A stretch of DNA of 64,000 nucleotides from Pseudomonas sp. G.S.17 (GTDB lineage: Bacteria; Pseudomonadota; Gammaproteobacteria; Pseudomonadales; Pseudomonadaceae): NCBI RefSeq assembly GCF_038096165.1, contig NZ_CP151076.1, positions 992,001-1,056,000 on the forward strand. The letters are read 5' to 3'. Both the position numbers and the translations under genes were made by a program. Positions 42,607 to 54,667 of this stretch are shown in pieces (positions within the stretch are counted from its first letter, which is position 1; the number at the start of each line of letters is the position of its first letter). Under the pieces are notes generated by a model. The model was not told the origin of the DNA. It saw only the letters and a program-made list of their open reading frames with translations, and did no database searches.

Positions 42607-42924
42607 TCACCGTTGCCGCTGACTCTCAATCCTCACCAGCCGACCTCCTTCAAAACGCAAATACTGATACATGCCGTGGTCGGGGCCGTAGATCCATTCT
42701 TCGACCCGCACCTCTTCAGATCTGCGGTACGTGCTGTTGAACGTTTCCTTGCTGCCGATGACGTCCTGACTCACCGGTATCCCGCATTTCTGCTGCACCT
42801 CGAAGGCCCGGTCGCCGACGCTGATCAGCTGGCTGCCGCAACGCAGCGTCGAAGCCTGCGCCGCGCAGTTCAGCGACAGCAGGCCCACGCTGAGTAACAG
42901 GCGTACTGCAAAAGAAGTGTTCAA
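42607..42924 (-). CDS. DUF2845 family secreted protein
   Basis: A 105-residue protein with a signal peptide (MNTSFAVRLLLSVGLLSLN, cleavage near AAQAS). The DUF2845 core follows: LRCGSQLISVGDRAFEVQQK, CGIPVSQDVIG and VEEWIYGPDHGMYQYLRFEG. The two Cys (LRCGS, QKCGIP) are likely disulfide-bonded in the periplasm. Function is unknown. It starts 3 bases after the stop of the DUF748 gene upstream, so the two are co-transcribed and probably work in the envelope together. Confidence 0.88.
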   Translation of the reverse strand: MNTSFAVRLLLSVGLLSLNCAAQASTLRCGSQLISVGDRAFEVQQKCGIPVSQDVIGSKETFNSTYRRSEEVRVEEWIYGPDHGMYQYLRFEGGRLVRIESQRQR

Positions 42925-42927
42925 GGC

Positions 42928-45894
42928 TTACTCGCTATCCAGATGCAGTGGGCTGATTACGGTGCCATTCTTCTGCGCTTCACCCAAGGAAGCATCGACG
43001 AAATACACGCGCTCGTCCGCCAGCTGGCCTTTGTCGACCAGGTAATCCTTGATGCTGCTCGCCCGCTCCTGGCCCAGTTCGCGCAGCAGGGTGTCACTGC
43101 CGCTCCAGAACTTGAGAATCTCGTCGCGCATGACTTTGGAGCGCTCTTCCTTGCCCAGGTCAACCCACTGCGCCAATGGCTGTTTCTTCAGGCGGGCGCG
43201 GTAGATGCCTTCGAGCATCGGCGATTTTTCGCTATCCGGCACTTCCAGCAGCGAAGCCTGGGCCGGGACTTTATCGCCCCGGCGCTGGAGGATCTTGTAA
43301 TAGGTGTACTGATACTCGCGTTCCAGTCGTGCCTGGGCAATCAACGGACCGTCGGCGCTCGCCGCAGCGGTGCCTTCGATCTCCAGGCGCAAGGCCGGAC
43401 GCTCCTTGAGCGCGGCTGAGAGCTTGTCCAGGGCCTTTTGCGCATCGCCACTCAACTCGCTGACGCCCGGCGCGAACGACACGCTGCCGAGGTCCTCGGA
43501 GCCTCCGCCGCTGACCAGACCGCCAATGAACTTGAACGGCGCAGTTGCGGCGCGCACCACCAGATTGCGCAGGGTCTGCCAGACAATCGGCATGACGCTG
43601 AATTGCGGGTTGTTCAGGTCACCGGAAACCGGCAGCTCGATGGAAATCTTGCCGTCGGTATCCTTGAGCAGCGCGATAGCCAGGCGAATCGGCAAGTCCA
43701 TCGCGTCCGGGCTGTCGACCTTTTCCCCCAGCTGCAATTGCTCGACCACCACTTTGTTCTCCGCCTGCAACTGGCCTTTGGTGATCTTGTAATGCAGGTC
43801 AAGATTGAGTCGACCCTTGCGGATGCGATAGCCGGCAAATTTCCCGGAGTAGGGCGTCAGGGTGGTCAATTCCACGCGCTTGAAACTTGTGGCGATATCC
43901 AGCGCGGCCATTGGGTCGAAAGGGTTGAGACTGCCCTTGATAGTCACCGGCGCGTAGCGATCCACTTTGCCGTTGATGTTGACCGTGGCGGGTTTTGACT
44001 GGCGATTGTCCAGCGTGCCGATCTGGCCATTGAGTTGCTGGATGGCGGTGGCGAAGTTGGGGGTCAGGCTGAAATCGGCAAAGTTGGCCGAGCCGTCATT
44101 GATGTTCACTTCGCCGACATGAATACCCAGTGGTTTTTCTTTGCTCGCACTGGCGCTGGTCTTGGCCGCCGGGGCTTTATCCGCCGGTTGCGGGATCAGC
44201 AAGTCATCGACGTTGGTGGTCCGGTCATCGTTGATCATGAACCGCGCGTAGGGTTGCGCCAGGTTAACTTTGGCAATGTTCAGGCTGTCGCCGTGCTCAT
44301 AATTCAGCCCTTCAAGCGTCAGCTGTTGCCACTTGAGGAAATCCCGCTGTTTCAGCGTATCGAGCGTATGCAGCTGGCTCACCTGAGCCTTGCCGTTAAT
44401 GCTGAACGCCAGCGGCTCGGTGTTTTTCAGATTGACCGCCAGATCGCTGCCGAGCATGCCGCTGCGCAACTCAAGGCGGATGAACGGGCTGATATAAGCC
44501 TGGGCGACGCGCAGGTCGATGTCCTTGGTGGTCACTTGCAGCCTGGCGCTGACCGGGTTCAGGTTCACGTCGCCCGCAGCAGTGAGATTGCCTTGCTTGC
44601 CGATGCCGCTGTCCAGCTTGAGGGTGAAGGGCGATTTATTCAGGCTGTCGAAATTGTGCACGTCCAGATTCAGCGGGCCGACATCAATGGCTACGGGTTC
44701 TTTCGGCACGCGATCGGCGAGGTGGATTTGATAGTCGCGCAGCTGCACGTCCTTGAGCAGCACCTGCCAGGGCTTGGACGCCGTTGCCGGTTTGGCAGCA
44801 GCTTGCGCCTGCGCGTCGGTTGGTGCGGCCGGTTCCGGGGCTTTTTCGTCCACAGTCGGGGCTTTGGCGGGCTGCGGTGCAGTTTTCCCTGGTTGGCTGG
44901 CGAACAGCTTTTGCCAATCCAGTTGCCCGTCGGCTTCCCGCGCGGCCCAGGTTTCGAGCTTGTTGCTGCGGATCTTGCCGACGCTGACCAATTGTTTGGC
45001 CAGGTCCACCGAGGTCTCGCTGACGTCCAGACGTTGCAGGCGCACCAGCGGGCGGCCGTCAGGCGCATTGATCGCAAACGGCGCAACGCTCAGGGCCAGG
45101 TCCGTCAGCTTGAGCTCGGTGTCCTTGGACAGGTTCAATGTGTAGGCGGTGCTGAAGTTCAGCACGCCATCCTGCAACGCCAGCGGCAAGGCGTCGCGCA
45201 CATAGGGCCACCAGACTTTCATCTTGCCGTCGGTGATTTTCAGCGTGCCTTCGGACGTGATCGGCACCAGGCTGATGCGCCCGATCCAATCAATCTGCCC
45301 GCCTTCTGGACCCGCCGCGACCAGCGTCATGTCGGCGTTGTCTTCGGGAAGGGTGCTGAGATTCTTCAGCTCGAAGTTGAGTTTGTCGTAGAGGAATTCG
45401 ATGGGTTCGCTGGGGCGCAGGTCCTGGAAGTGGACAAAGCCGTCCGCCAGTTTGATCTGGTCAATACGCAGCGGGAATGGCTTGGCGGGTGCCTCGTCTT
45501 TCACCGGTTCGCTGGGCGGCAGCTTGAACAGCTGGGCCAGATTCAGCTTGCCCTGCTTGTCGAACAACAGCTCGGTCTTGGGTTTGAGCAGCTCCACGGC
45601 CTGCAAATGCAGCGCGCGGGTCCAGAGGCTGTCGATCTGCAGATTGGCGTACAGCTTTTCGAAACCGACCTGTTCTTTGCCGGGCGCCCCGATATTCAGG
45701 CCCCACAGGGTCACTTCCAGGCTGAAGGGGTTGAGCTCCAGCCGGTCGAGTCGCGCAGGAACTGTGGAGTAATTCGCCAGTTGCTGGTTGGCGATACGCA
45801 AAGCGACGCCGGGGAGAATGAAAAAGCCCAGTACGGTATAGAGGCCGAAGACCACCAGTAGGGCGCCAATCGCGCGTTTCAATCCTTTGTACAT
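42928..45894 (-). CDS. Large DUF748 / AsmA-like envelope protein
   Basis: A 988-residue protein with one N-terminal membrane helix (KRAIGALLVVFGLYTVLGFF) and a long periplasmic part made of repeated beta segments typical of DUF748/AsmA-like proteins (NPFSLEVTLWGLNIGAPGKE; KLDSGIGKQGNLTAAGDVNL; VTIKGSLNPFDPMAALDIAT). A Pro/Ala-rich linker splits it near residues 350-390. The C-terminal region (SVSFAPGVSELSGDAQKALD) resembles an OmpA-like peptidoglycan-binding domain. AsmA-like proteins bridge inner and outer membranes and are proposed to move lipids; that role is inferred. ATG 45894 is preferred over an upstream GTG at 45939. Confidence 0.88.
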   Translation of the reverse strand: MYKGLKRAIGALLVVFGLYTVLGFFILPGVALRIANQQLANYSTVPARLDRLELNPFSLEVTLWGLNIGAPGKEQVGFEKLYANLQIDSLWTRALHLQAVELLKPKTELLFDKQGKLNLAQLFKLPPSEPVKDEAPAKPFPLRIDQIKLADGFVHFQDLRPSEPIEFLYDKLNFELKNLSTLPEDNADMTLVAAGPEGGQIDWIGRISLVPITSEGTLKITDGKMKVWWPYVRDALPLALQDGVLNFSTAYTLNLSKDTELKLTDLALSVAPFAINAPDGRPLVRLQRLDVSETSVDLAKQLVSVGKIRSNKLETWAAREADGQLDWQKLFASQPGKTAPQPAKAPTVDEKAPEPAAPTDAQAQAAAKPATASKPWQVLLKDVQLRDYQIHLADRVPKEPVAIDVGPLNLDVHNFDSLNKSPFTLKLDSGIGKQGNLTAAGDVNLNPVSARLQVTTKDIDLRVAQAYISPFIRLELRSGMLGSDLAVNLKNTEPLAFSINGKAQVSQLHTLDTLKQRDFLKWQQLTLEGLNYEHGDSLNIAKVNLAQPYARFMINDDRTTNVDDLLIPQPADKAPAAKTSASASKEKPLGIHVGEVNINDGSANFADFSLTPNFATAIQQLNGQIGTLDNRQSKPATVNINGKVDRYAPVTIKGSLNPFDPMAALDIATSFKRVELTTLTPYSGKFAGYRIRKGRLNLDLHYKITKGQLQAENKVVVEQLQLGEKVDSPDAMDLPIRLAIALLKDTDGKISIELPVSGDLNNPQFSVMPIVWQTLRNLVVRAATAPFKFIGGLVSGGGSEDLGSVSFAPGVSELSGDAQKALDKLSAALKERPALRLEIEGTAAASADGPLIAQARLEREYQYTYYKILQRRGDKVPAQASLLEVPDSEKSPMLEGIYRARLKKQPLAQWVDLGKEERSKVMRDEILKFWSGSDTLLRELGQERASSIKDYLVDKGQLADERVYFVDASLGEAQKNGTVISPLHLDSE

Positions 45895-46002
45895 GTGAGG
45901 CGTCGTCTTTCTATATCGGAGGTGCTTTGAGTATGGCACGCCAATCTGGTTCCGAAGGTGACGCCTTTCGTTCTTGTAGGAACTCTCTGATAGCTGTGTG
46001 GC

Positions 46003-47019
46003 TTAGAGCTGGAGGATCAATGTCTTGAGCGGCGGCTGATTGTCCATGGACGGGAAGTCCTCGGCCGGCGGCATGATCTGCCACTCTCGCACCGGGCGCC
46101 CGGTCTTGGTGGCACAACGCAGTACCTGTTCACGCCAGTCTTCCATGCTGACTTTCGCCAGATTGTTGCAGCAGATCAGCACGCCATTGTCCGCCGTGGT
46201 CAGCAGCGCGGGCTTGAGCAGGCTTTGATAATCGCGCAGCAGATCGACCGTGCCGAAGGCGCTTTTCGCCCAGGCGGGCGGGTCGAGCAACACCAGATCG
46301 TACTGGCGCTGATCCAGCTTCACGTAGTCCGGCAGCTTGTGCCCGCGCCGCTGAGCGATGGGCAGCCCGGCCAGTTGCCGGATCGCCGGGAAGTAATCGG
46401 ACTGGATGAATTGCATGCTCGGCAATTGTGGGTTGAGCGCGCCGTTTTCCCGGCCGACTGCGAGATTGCCTTCGGCGAAATCCAGATTGCAGACTTCCCG
46501 GGCACCGCCCGCTGCGGCGCTCAGGCCGACGCCGCAGGTATAGGCGAACAGATTGAGCACGCTTTTGCCTGCGCTGTGCTGCTTGACCCAGCCGCGGGTG
46601 TTGCGCAGGTCGAGGAACAACAGCGGATCCTGGCCAGCGTGTCGTCCGCGGACGCGGTAATTCAGGCCCCATTCGTGACCGATCAGGTCTTGCAGCGCGG
46701 CATCTTCCGCCTGGTAGACGGCGTCGTCCCGGTCGATGCGGGAATTGCCTTGCGACCGGTCGTTGTAGACCAGCAGCGTGTCGAGGTTCAGGCGGGCGTT
46801 AACCGTCGCGTGCAATTCCAGCAGCGCGTCACGCTCAAGGCGTGTGTGGAAACTCTGCACCAGCAGTTGCGGGCCGTAGCGGTCGATGGTCAGGCCGCTG
46901 GCGCCTTCCTGGCTGCCGTGGAACAGCCGATAACAGTCCGTGCCCTGGTGGTGCAGCTGGGCCAGCAAGGATTGGCGGTTATCGAGGGCGACGCTTAGCG
47001 CCTGAATCAAGGAAGACAT
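46003..47019 (-). CDS. Class I SAM-dependent rRNA methyltransferase (RlmI-like)
   Basis: A 338-residue methyltransferase. The Rossmann SAM motif is KSVLNLFAYTCGVGLSAAAGG, the acidic motif is VCNLDFAEGN, and the catalytic stretch YDLVLLDPPAWAKS is like the NPPY/DPP motif of RlmI/RlmK-type enzymes. The N-terminal part (YRLFHGSQEGASGLTIDRYG) is also found in RlmI proteins, but the PUA domain of true RlmI is shorter or missing here. The target base is not known. It is 108 bases upstream of the DUF748 gene in the same direction. Confidence 0.85.
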   Translation of the reverse strand: MSSLIQALSVALDNRQSLLAQLHHQGTDCYRLFHGSQEGASGLTIDRYGPQLLVQSFHTRLERDALLELHATVNARLNLDTLLVYNDRSQGNSRIDRDDAVYQAEDAALQDLIGHEWGLNYRVRGRHAGQDPLLFLDLRNTRGWVKQHSAGKSVLNLFAYTCGVGLSAAAGGAREVCNLDFAEGNLAVGRENGALNPQLPSMQFIQSDYFPAIRQLAGLPIAQRRGHKLPDYVKLDQRQYDLVLLDPPAWAKSAFGTVDLLRDYQSLLKPALLTTADNGVLICCNNLAKVSMEDWREQVLRCATKTGRPVREWQIMPPAEDFPSMDNQPPLKTLILQL

Positions 47020-47099
47020 GCAAAGCGCCTTGGGCTGGAATGGGCGCGGCAGTTTATCAGGTAAGTGATGCAGGGGAGAGATCGCTGAATAAGGCGCAA

Positions 47100-47159
47100 T
47101 CCCGTAGGACCGGCTTTAGCCGGGAGGGCGTTCTCCCGGCTAAAACCCGTCCTACGGGA
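47100..47159. repeat. REP-type palindrome between the methyltransferase and thiolase genes
   Basis: Two 27-base arms starting TCCCGTAGGAC and ending GTCCTACGGGA match with two mismatches around a GGCGTT loop. It is the closely spaced REP type with a CCGTAGGA start, found again at 49420-49475. Confidence 0.88.
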
Positions 47160-47178
47160 AGAGCGTTGGCGCTTATGT

Positions 47179-48357
47179 TTACCGCGCCAGCGCCAGTGCA
47201 ACGCCTTGCCCGCCGCCGATGCACAAGGTCGCCAGACCTTTCTTGGCGTCGCGCTTGATCATTTCATGCAGCAGGGTCACCAGCACGCGGCAGCCCGATG
47301 CGCCGATCGGGTGGCCCAGGGCGATTGCGCCGCCGTTGACGTTGACCTTGGCCATGTCCCAACCGAGTTCCTTGCCGACCGACAACGCTTGTGCCGCGAA
47401 GGCTTCGTTGGCTTCGATCAGGTCCAGTTGCTCAATGGACCAACCGGCTTTGTCCAGGCAGCGGCGGGTGGCGCTGACCGGGCCGATGCCCATGATCGCC
47501 GGGTCGACGCCCGCGTTGGCATAGGCCGCGATACGCGCCAGCACCGGCAGGCCGAGTTGTTCAGCCTTGGCGGCGCTCATCAGGATGACGGCGGCGGCGC
47601 CGTCATTGAGCGATGAGGCGTTGCCCGCTGTCACGCTGCCGTCTTTCTTGAAGGCAGGCTTGAGCTTGCCCAGCGACTCGGCGGTGGTGCCGGCACGCGG
47701 CTGCTCGTCAGTGGCGAAAGCGATCGGATCGCCTTTGCGCTGAGGGATCAGGATCGGCGTGATTTCCTCGACGAAGCGCCCGCTTTCGATGGCGGCTACG
47801 GCTTTCTGCTGTGATTGCGCGGCAAAGGCATCCTGCGCTTCACGACTGATTTCGTACTTGTCGGCGAGGTTCTCGGCAGTGATGCCCATGTGGTAATCGT
47901 TGAATGCATCCCACAAGCCATCGCTGATCATGGTGTCCACTAACGTGCTGTGGCCCATGCGCAATCCGGTGCGTGCGCCCGGCATGACGTAGTTGGACAG
48001 GCTCATGTTCTCCTGGCCGCCGGCGATGATCACTTCAGCATCGCCGCAACGAATGGCCTGGGTCGCCAGATGCAGGGCTTTGAGGCCCGAGCCGCAGACT
48101 TTATTGAGGGTCATGGCCGGTACCGCAAACGGCAGGCCCGCCTTGATTGCCGACTGCCGCGCGGGGTTTTGCCCGGCGCCAGCGGTGAGAACCTGGCCCA
48201 TGATCACCTCATCGACTTGCGCGCCATCAAGGCCGGTCTGCGCCAACAACTGGCGGATGACGGCCGCGCCCAGATCGACAGCGGAAACATTTGCCAGGGA
48301 ACCCTGGAAACTTCCGACAGCGGTACGAGTGGCGGCAACGATAACGACGTCTTGCAT
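47179..48357 (-). CDS. atoB: Acetyl-CoA C-acetyltransferase (thiolase II)
   Basis: A 392-residue biosynthetic-type thiolase that joins two acetyl-CoA to acetoacetyl-CoA or the reverse. The acylated Cys88 is in [15 protein letters not shown], the second-site motif is [17 protein letters not shown] with the catalytic His, and the C-terminal Cys is in [14 protein letters not shown] 48357 is preferred: GAGGA stands 8 bases upstream, whereas ATG 48372 would add five residues. The stand-alone gene with no ketone-body or PHA partners leaves its pathway open (ketone body, leucine or fatty-acid metabolism). Confidence 0.93.
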   Translation of the reverse strand: MQDVVIVAATRTAVGSFQGSLANVSAVDLGAAVIRQLLAQTGLDGAQVDEVIMGQVLTAGAGQNPARQSAIKAGLPFAVPAMTLNKVCGSGLKALHLATQAIRCGDAEVIIAGGQENMSLSNYVMPGARTGLRMGHSTLVDTMISDGLWDAFNDYHMGITAENLADKYEISREAQDAFAAQSQQKAVAAIESGRFVEEITPILIPQRKGDPIAFATDEQPRAGTTAESLGKLKPAFKKDGSVTAGNASSLNDGAAAVILMSAAKAEQLGLPVLARIAAYANAGVDPAIMGIGPVSATRRCLDKAGWSIEQLDLIEANEAFAAQALSVGKELGWDMAKVNVNGGAIALGHPIGASGCRVLVTLLHEMIKRDAKKGLATLCIGGGQGVALALAR

Positions 48358-48506
48358 GGCGCTGATCCTCATTTTTGTTAGGGTTTTACGTCGGGAGTAA
48401 TGCTTCGGTCCCGAGTCGTTGTGATGAATAGGCCCATGTTGTCACACAAATGGCGGGCGCTTCCAACCGAGAACCGACCAGTATCCGATTTGGCGTGCTG
48501 TTTCGC

Positions 48507-49373
48507 TTACTGGCCCATACGCCTCCGGGCGCGATGAATCGAGCCGTTGCGCACCGCCCAGCGCAATACCGGAGCACTGCGTTTGACGGCGGCGCGGATC
48601 ATCTTGCGCTGCAAGGCGGACTGATGCAGATCGAGCATCGCGCTGGCCCAGTCAGGCAACAGCTCGATACCCGCCTGCATCATCAACGCACCCATGGGTT
48701 TGGCCATCAGGCTGGGCGCGGGCGCCGCCAGCAACAGACGCAAGACTTCCCGACTGCGCTCGTCGCACATCAATTGCGGACGGATGCCTGCAAGATAGTC
48801 GGCGATTTCCTGCGACGAACGCGGCACATTTCGCGCGCCGAGCCGTTCAGCGATGAGCGCCGTTTCGTTGTAGTACTTGTCCTGATCCACGAGGGAAAGG
48901 TCCGGATTCAGGTAGCGCAAATGCGCAGCGAGAAAATTGCTGACCTCGGCGACATGCACCCAGGTGAGCAAATCCGGATCGCTGGCGGCATAAGGCCGGC
49001 CGTCGGGCGCAGTACCGATCACTTGCAGATGAATGGTACGCACTTTGTCGATCAGCCAATTGGCGTCCTGAGTGCAGCCAAAGGTGGTGCCGGAGATGAA
49101 TTGTCCGGTGCGCCGCAAACGGCCGAGCATGTCCTGACGAAAGTTGGAGTGATCCCAGACGCCGGCCAGGGCCAGCGGATGCAGCGCCTGCAACATCAGG
49201 GCGCTGATACCGCCGATCAACATGCTGGGAAAGTCACCGTGGACTTGCCAGCAGATGGCTTCTGGCCCGAACAAACCGGGATCGCCCTTGGGGTTTTCCA
49301 GATCCAGCTGGCCGAGTGACAGCCCAGTGAGGCTCATGACTTGGGTTTCGATACGACTTCGGATGAATTCCAT
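48507..49373 (-). CDS. MpaB-family (DUF2236) oxygenase-like protein
   Basis: A 288-residue protein of the DUF2236/MpaB family. Conserved sequence includes VHGDFPSMLIGGISALMLQAL with HPLALAGVWDHSNF following, RTGQFISGTTFG, and LTWVHVAEVSNFLAAHLRY, where paired His residues could hold haem as in latex-clearing protein relatives. Enzymatic activity and substrate are unknown. It lies between atoB and acsA with REP sequence on the acsA side, so it may be its own transcription unit. Confidence 0.88.
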   Translation of the reverse strand: MEFIRSRIETQVMSLTGLSLGQLDLENPKGDPGLFGPEAICWQVHGDFPSMLIGGISALMLQALHPLALAGVWDHSNFRQDMLGRLRRTGQFISGTTFGCTQDANWLIDKVRTIHLQVIGTAPDGRPYAASDPDLLTWVHVAEVSNFLAAHLRYLNPDLSLVDQDKYYNETALIAERLGARNVPRSSQEIADYLAGIRPQLMCDERSREVLRLLLAAPAPSLMAKPMGALMMQAGIELLPDWASAMLDLHQSALQRKMIRAAVKRSAPVLRWAVRNGSIHRARRRMGQ

Positions 49374-49419
49374 GGGCTCTCATCGAACAAAACATAACCA
49401 CTTGAATTGACGCGTAATC

Positions 49420-49475
49420 CCGTAGGAGCCGCTTCAGCCGTGAGGTTGCTCTCGCGGCTGAAGCCGGTCCTACGG
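49420..49475. repeat. REP-type palindrome upstream of the MpaB-family gene
   Basis: CCGTAGGAGCCGCTTCAGCC faces GGCTGAAGCCGGTCCTACGG with a short loop, same class as the copy at 47100-47159. Confidence 0.88.
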
Positions 49476-49504
49476 AACCTGTGCGGGACCATGCCCCGCT
49501 TCGC

Positions 49505-51442
<1,938 letters not shown>

Positions 51443-51524
51443 GACGGTTCCTTATTCTTGTGGAGGTCACAGGGCAGTGTAGTGCGTCGAGCCTGAGTGG
51501 GTTTAATCCAGGCCCGGAAACGCA

Positions 51525-51557
51525 AAACCCGCCGTATCTTGCGAGAACGGCGGGTTT
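51525..51557 (-). terminator. Terminator between pgi and acsA
   Basis: AAACCCGCCGT and ACGGCGGGTTT are perfect 11-base arms around an 11-base loop. On the minus strand the stem is followed by a T before GCG. It is 22 bases after the pgi stop. Confidence 0.82.
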
Positions 51558-51579
51558 GGGTGTTGCGTTGAGCGCCAGA

Positions 51580-53244
51580 TCAGCCGCGGTGACGACCACG
51601 GAAATAATTGATCAAGCCTTGGGTCGACGCGTCGTCAGCCGGCTCGTCGGTGCCGCCGGTCAGGCGCTGGTAAACCGCCTTGCCCATTTCCTTGCCCAGC
51701 TCCACGCCCCACTGATCGAAGGCGTTGGTGCCCCATATCACGCTTTGCACGAAGACCTTGTGTTCGTACATTGCCACCAGTGCGCCGAGACGACGGGGGC
51801 TGATGCGTTCGAGCACCAGGGTGTTGCTCGGACGGTTGCCGGGGATGACTTTGTGTGGCGCGAGCTTTTGCACGTCGCCTTCGGCCATGCCCTTGTCACG
51901 CAGTTCAGCTTCGGCTTCGCTGCGGGTCTTGCCCATCATCAAGGCCTGGCTTTGCGACAGGCAGTTGGCGTACAGCCATTGGTGGTGATCGGCGACCGGG
52001 TTGAAGCTGACAATCGGCACGATGAAGTCCGCCGGAATCATCTGCGTGCCCTGGTGCAGCAACTGGTGATAAGCATGCTGACCGTTGGCGCCTACGCCGC
52101 CCCAGATGACCGGGCCGGTGTCGGTGGAAACCGGCGTGCCATCCTGGCGCACGCTCTTGCCGTTGGATTCCATGTCCAGCTGTTGCAAGTGTTTGGTGAT
52201 GTTGCGCAGGTAGTGGTCGTAAGGCAGGATCGCGTGGCTTTGCGCGCCCCAGAAATTGCCGTACCAGACACCCAGCAGCGCCAACAGCACCGGCATGTTC
52301 TGTTCGAACGACGCGGTCAGGAAGTGTTGGTCCATCGAATACGCGCCGGATAACAGTTCCTTGAAGTTGGACATGCCGATGGCCAGCGCGATCGGCAGGC
52401 CGATAGCCGACCATAGCGAATAACGACCGCCGACCCAGTCCCACATCGGGAAGATGTTTTCTTCACGGATGCCGAACGCCACGGCAGCGGCATTGTTGCT
52501 CGACACCGCGATGAAGTGACGATACAGCTCGGCCTCGGAACCGCCTTGCGCCAGATACCAGGCACGGGCGGCGGTCGCGTTCTTGAGGGTTTCCAGGGTG
52601 GTGAAGGTCTTCGACGAAACGATGAACAGCGTCGTTTCAGCACGCAGTTTCAAGGTCAGTTCGTGGAATTCACTGCCGTCGATGTTCGCCAGGTAATGAC
52701 AGCGAACGCCTTTTTGCGCGTAGGACAACAGCGCTTCGGACACCAGCTCCGGGCCGAGGAACGAACCACCGATGCCGATGTTCACCACGTCGGTGATTGG
52801 CTTCTCGGTGTAGCCGCGCCACAGACCGTCGTGAATGCGGCCGACCAGATCAGTCATCTGGTTGAGCACTTTGTGAACTTCAGGCATCACGTTGACGCCG
52901 TTGACCTGCAGCTTGTCGCCAACCGGACGACGCAGCGCGGTATGCAGCGCCGGGCGACCTTCGGAAGCGTTGACCAGCTCGCCATCGTATTGCGCCTTGA
53001 TAGCTTCCTTGAGGCCGACTTCATTGGCCAGGCTCACCAGCAAGTCGCGGGTTTCACTGGTGATCAGGTTTTTCGAGTAATCGAGAAACAGACCACAACT
53101 GCTCAGGGTGAACTCGCTGAAACGCTGCGGGTTTTCGTTGAACGCTTCGCGCATGCTGAAATCCTGCATGGCTTCGCGGTGTTGATTGAGTGCCTGCCAA
53201 GCGGGCAGGCTGGTCACGTCGGAAGGGGTGCGGTAGTACGCCAT
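51580..53244 (-). CDS. pgi: Glucose-6-phosphate isomerase
   Basis: A 554-residue enzyme interconverting glucose-6-P and fructose-6-P, in pseudomonads used mainly for gluconeogenesis and Entner-Doudoroff cycling. Motifs are [49 protein letters not shown] (with conserved Arg/Glu nearby) and the C-terminal [12 protein letters not shown]. It is 182 bases downstream of panD in the same direction; this gap shows nothing I can name. Confidence 0.98.
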   Translation of the reverse strand: MAYYRTPSDVTSLPAWQALNQHREAMQDFSMREAFNENPQRFSEFTLSSCGLFLDYSKNLITSETRDLLVSLANEVGLKEAIKAQYDGELVNASEGRPALHTALRRPVGDKLQVNGVNVMPEVHKVLNQMTDLVGRIHDGLWRGYTEKPITDVVNIGIGGSFLGPELVSEALLSYAQKGVRCHYLANIDGSEFHELTLKLRAETTLFIVSSKTFTTLETLKNATAARAWYLAQGGSEAELYRHFIAVSSNNAAAVAFGIREENIFPMWDWVGGRYSLWSAIGLPIALAIGMSNFKELLSGAYSMDQHFLTASFEQNMPVLLALLGVWYGNFWGAQSHAILPYDHYLRNITKHLQQLDMESNGKSVRQDGTPVSTDTGPVIWGGVGANGQHAYHQLLHQGTQMIPADFIVPIVSFNPVADHHQWLYANCLSQSQALMMGKTRSEAEAELRDKGMAEGDVQKLAPHKVIPGNRPSNTLVLERISPRRLGALVAMYEHKVFVQSVIWGTNAFDQWGVELGKEMGKAVYQRLTGGTDEPADDASTQGLINYFRGRHRG

Positions 53245-53426
53245 CGCTGCGGGTTTCCTTGTACTTGGAACTGGCTTTGGACCTTAAAAGCGAGCGGGAT
53301 CAAACAGGTTTTACGGTCTTGGAGACTAATACCTGAGCGCCTGTTTGTCTGCGCTTCGCTTTACCTGGGCTCGGTACTTTTTCACACAACATCGTCCGGG
53401 CATTAAACATGTTCGGTGCTGGTTCG

Positions 53427-53807
53427 TCAGGCCACCTGTACCGGTATGGCATTGCTGGTGTGGCTAAGTTCATTACCGGGAGCCATGTACAGCATTCGTG
53501 GCTTGAAATGCTCAAGCTCGGCTTCGGAGTACTGAGCATAGGCGCAGATGATCACGCGATCACCGACTTTCGCCTTATGAGCGGCCGCGCCGTTGACCGA
53601 AATCATCCGCGAACCTGCTTCGCCCCGGATAGCGTAGGTGGTGAAACGCTCACCGTTGTCCAGGTTGTAGATCTGGATTTGTTCGTACTCGCGAATCCCG
53701 GACAGGTCCAGCCATTCGCCATCAATCGCACATGAACCTTCGTAGTCAAGCACTGCGTGAGTGACTTCAGCACGGTGCAGCTTGGCTTTCAGCATGATGC
53801 TTTGCAT
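53427..53807 (-). CDS. panD: Aspartate 1-decarboxylase
   Basis: A 126-residue pyruvoyl enzyme making beta-alanine for pantothenate. The self-cleavage site is Gly24-Ser25 in [10 protein letters not shown], giving a pyruvoyl group on the new alpha chain. [28 protein letters not shown] and the C-terminal NAIPVQVA match E. coli PanD. It is last of panB-panC-panD, two bases after panC. Confidence 0.98.
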   Translation of the reverse strand: MQSIMLKAKLHRAEVTHAVLDYEGSCAIDGEWLDLSGIREYEQIQIYNLDNGERFTTYAIRGEAGSRMISVNGAAAHKAKVGDRVIICAYAQYSEAELEHFKPRMLYMAPGNELSHTSNAIPVQVA

Positions 53808-53809
53808 GT

Positions 53810-54667
53810 TTATGCATGTTCCCTGTTCAAGTGCAGGTTATCGATAAGGCGCGTCTTGCCCAGGAAAACCGCAGCCAGAACGACCAGATCACTGTGCTCG
53901 GCAGTCGCCGGACGCAGGCTGGTGGCTTCGCGAATTTCCAGGTAGTCGGGGCGCAAACCGGCGGTTTCGAGCCGCTGCTTGCCCTGATCAAGCAGCGCGC
54001 TGAAGTCCTGTTCACCTTTGCCGATGGCCTCGCCAATCTGGCAGATCACGCGGTACAACTCAGGCGCAATGGCGCGCTGTTCTTCGCTGAGGTAGCCGTT
54101 GCGCGAGGACAACGCCAGACCGTCCGCCGCCCGAACCGTCGGTTCGCCGATAATCTGGATCGGCATGTTCAGGTCGCGGACCAGCGCGCGGATCACCGCC
54201 AGTTGCTGGAAATCCTTCTCGCCGAACACGGCCAGATCCGGCTGGACCATATTGAATAGCTTGCTGACCACCGTCGCAACGCCGTCGAAGTGGCCTGGAC
54301 GGCTGGCGCCGCACAAACCTTCGGACAGGCTCGGTACGCTGACGATGGTCTGGTCGGCCATGCCGTGGGGATACATTTCTTCAACCGTCGGCGTGAACAG
54401 CAGATGGCAGCCGGCCTGGAGCAGTTTTTCCTGATCCGCGGCCAGGGTACGCGGGTAAGTGGCCAGGTCTTCGTTGGGGCCGAATTGCAGCGGGTTGACG
54501 AAGATGGTGGCGACGACGAAGTCCGCGCGTTGCGCAGCCTTGGTAATCAGCGCCGCATGACCGCTGTGCAGGTTGCCCATGGTCGGCGCCAGGCCGATCC
54601 GCTTGCCTTCACTGCGCGCACGTGCGACTGCCGCGCGTAATTCGCGCACGGTTTTAACTGTGTTCAT
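53810..54667 (-). CDS. panC: Pantothenate synthetase
   Basis: A 285-residue enzyme (nucleotidyltransferase fold) that joins pantoate and beta-alanine with ATP. It has [15 protein letters not shown] with the HIGH-like motif, [18 protein letters not shown] and [11 protein letters not shown] with the KMSKS-like loop. Its ATG overlaps the panB stop in ATGA, so the two are translationally coupled. Confidence 0.98.
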   Translation of the reverse strand: MNTVKTVRELRAAVARARSEGKRIGLAPTMGNLHSGHAALITKAAQRADFVVATIFVNPLQFGPNEDLATYPRTLAADQEKLLQAGCHLLFTPTVEEMYPHGMADQTIVSVPSLSEGLCGASRPGHFDGVATVVSKLFNMVQPDLAVFGEKDFQQLAVIRALVRDLNMPIQIIGEPTVRAADGLALSSRNGYLSEEQRAIAPELYRVICQIGEAIGKGEQDFSALLDQGKQRLETAGLRPDYLEIREATSLRPATAEHSDLVVLAAVFLGKTRLIDNLHLNREHA

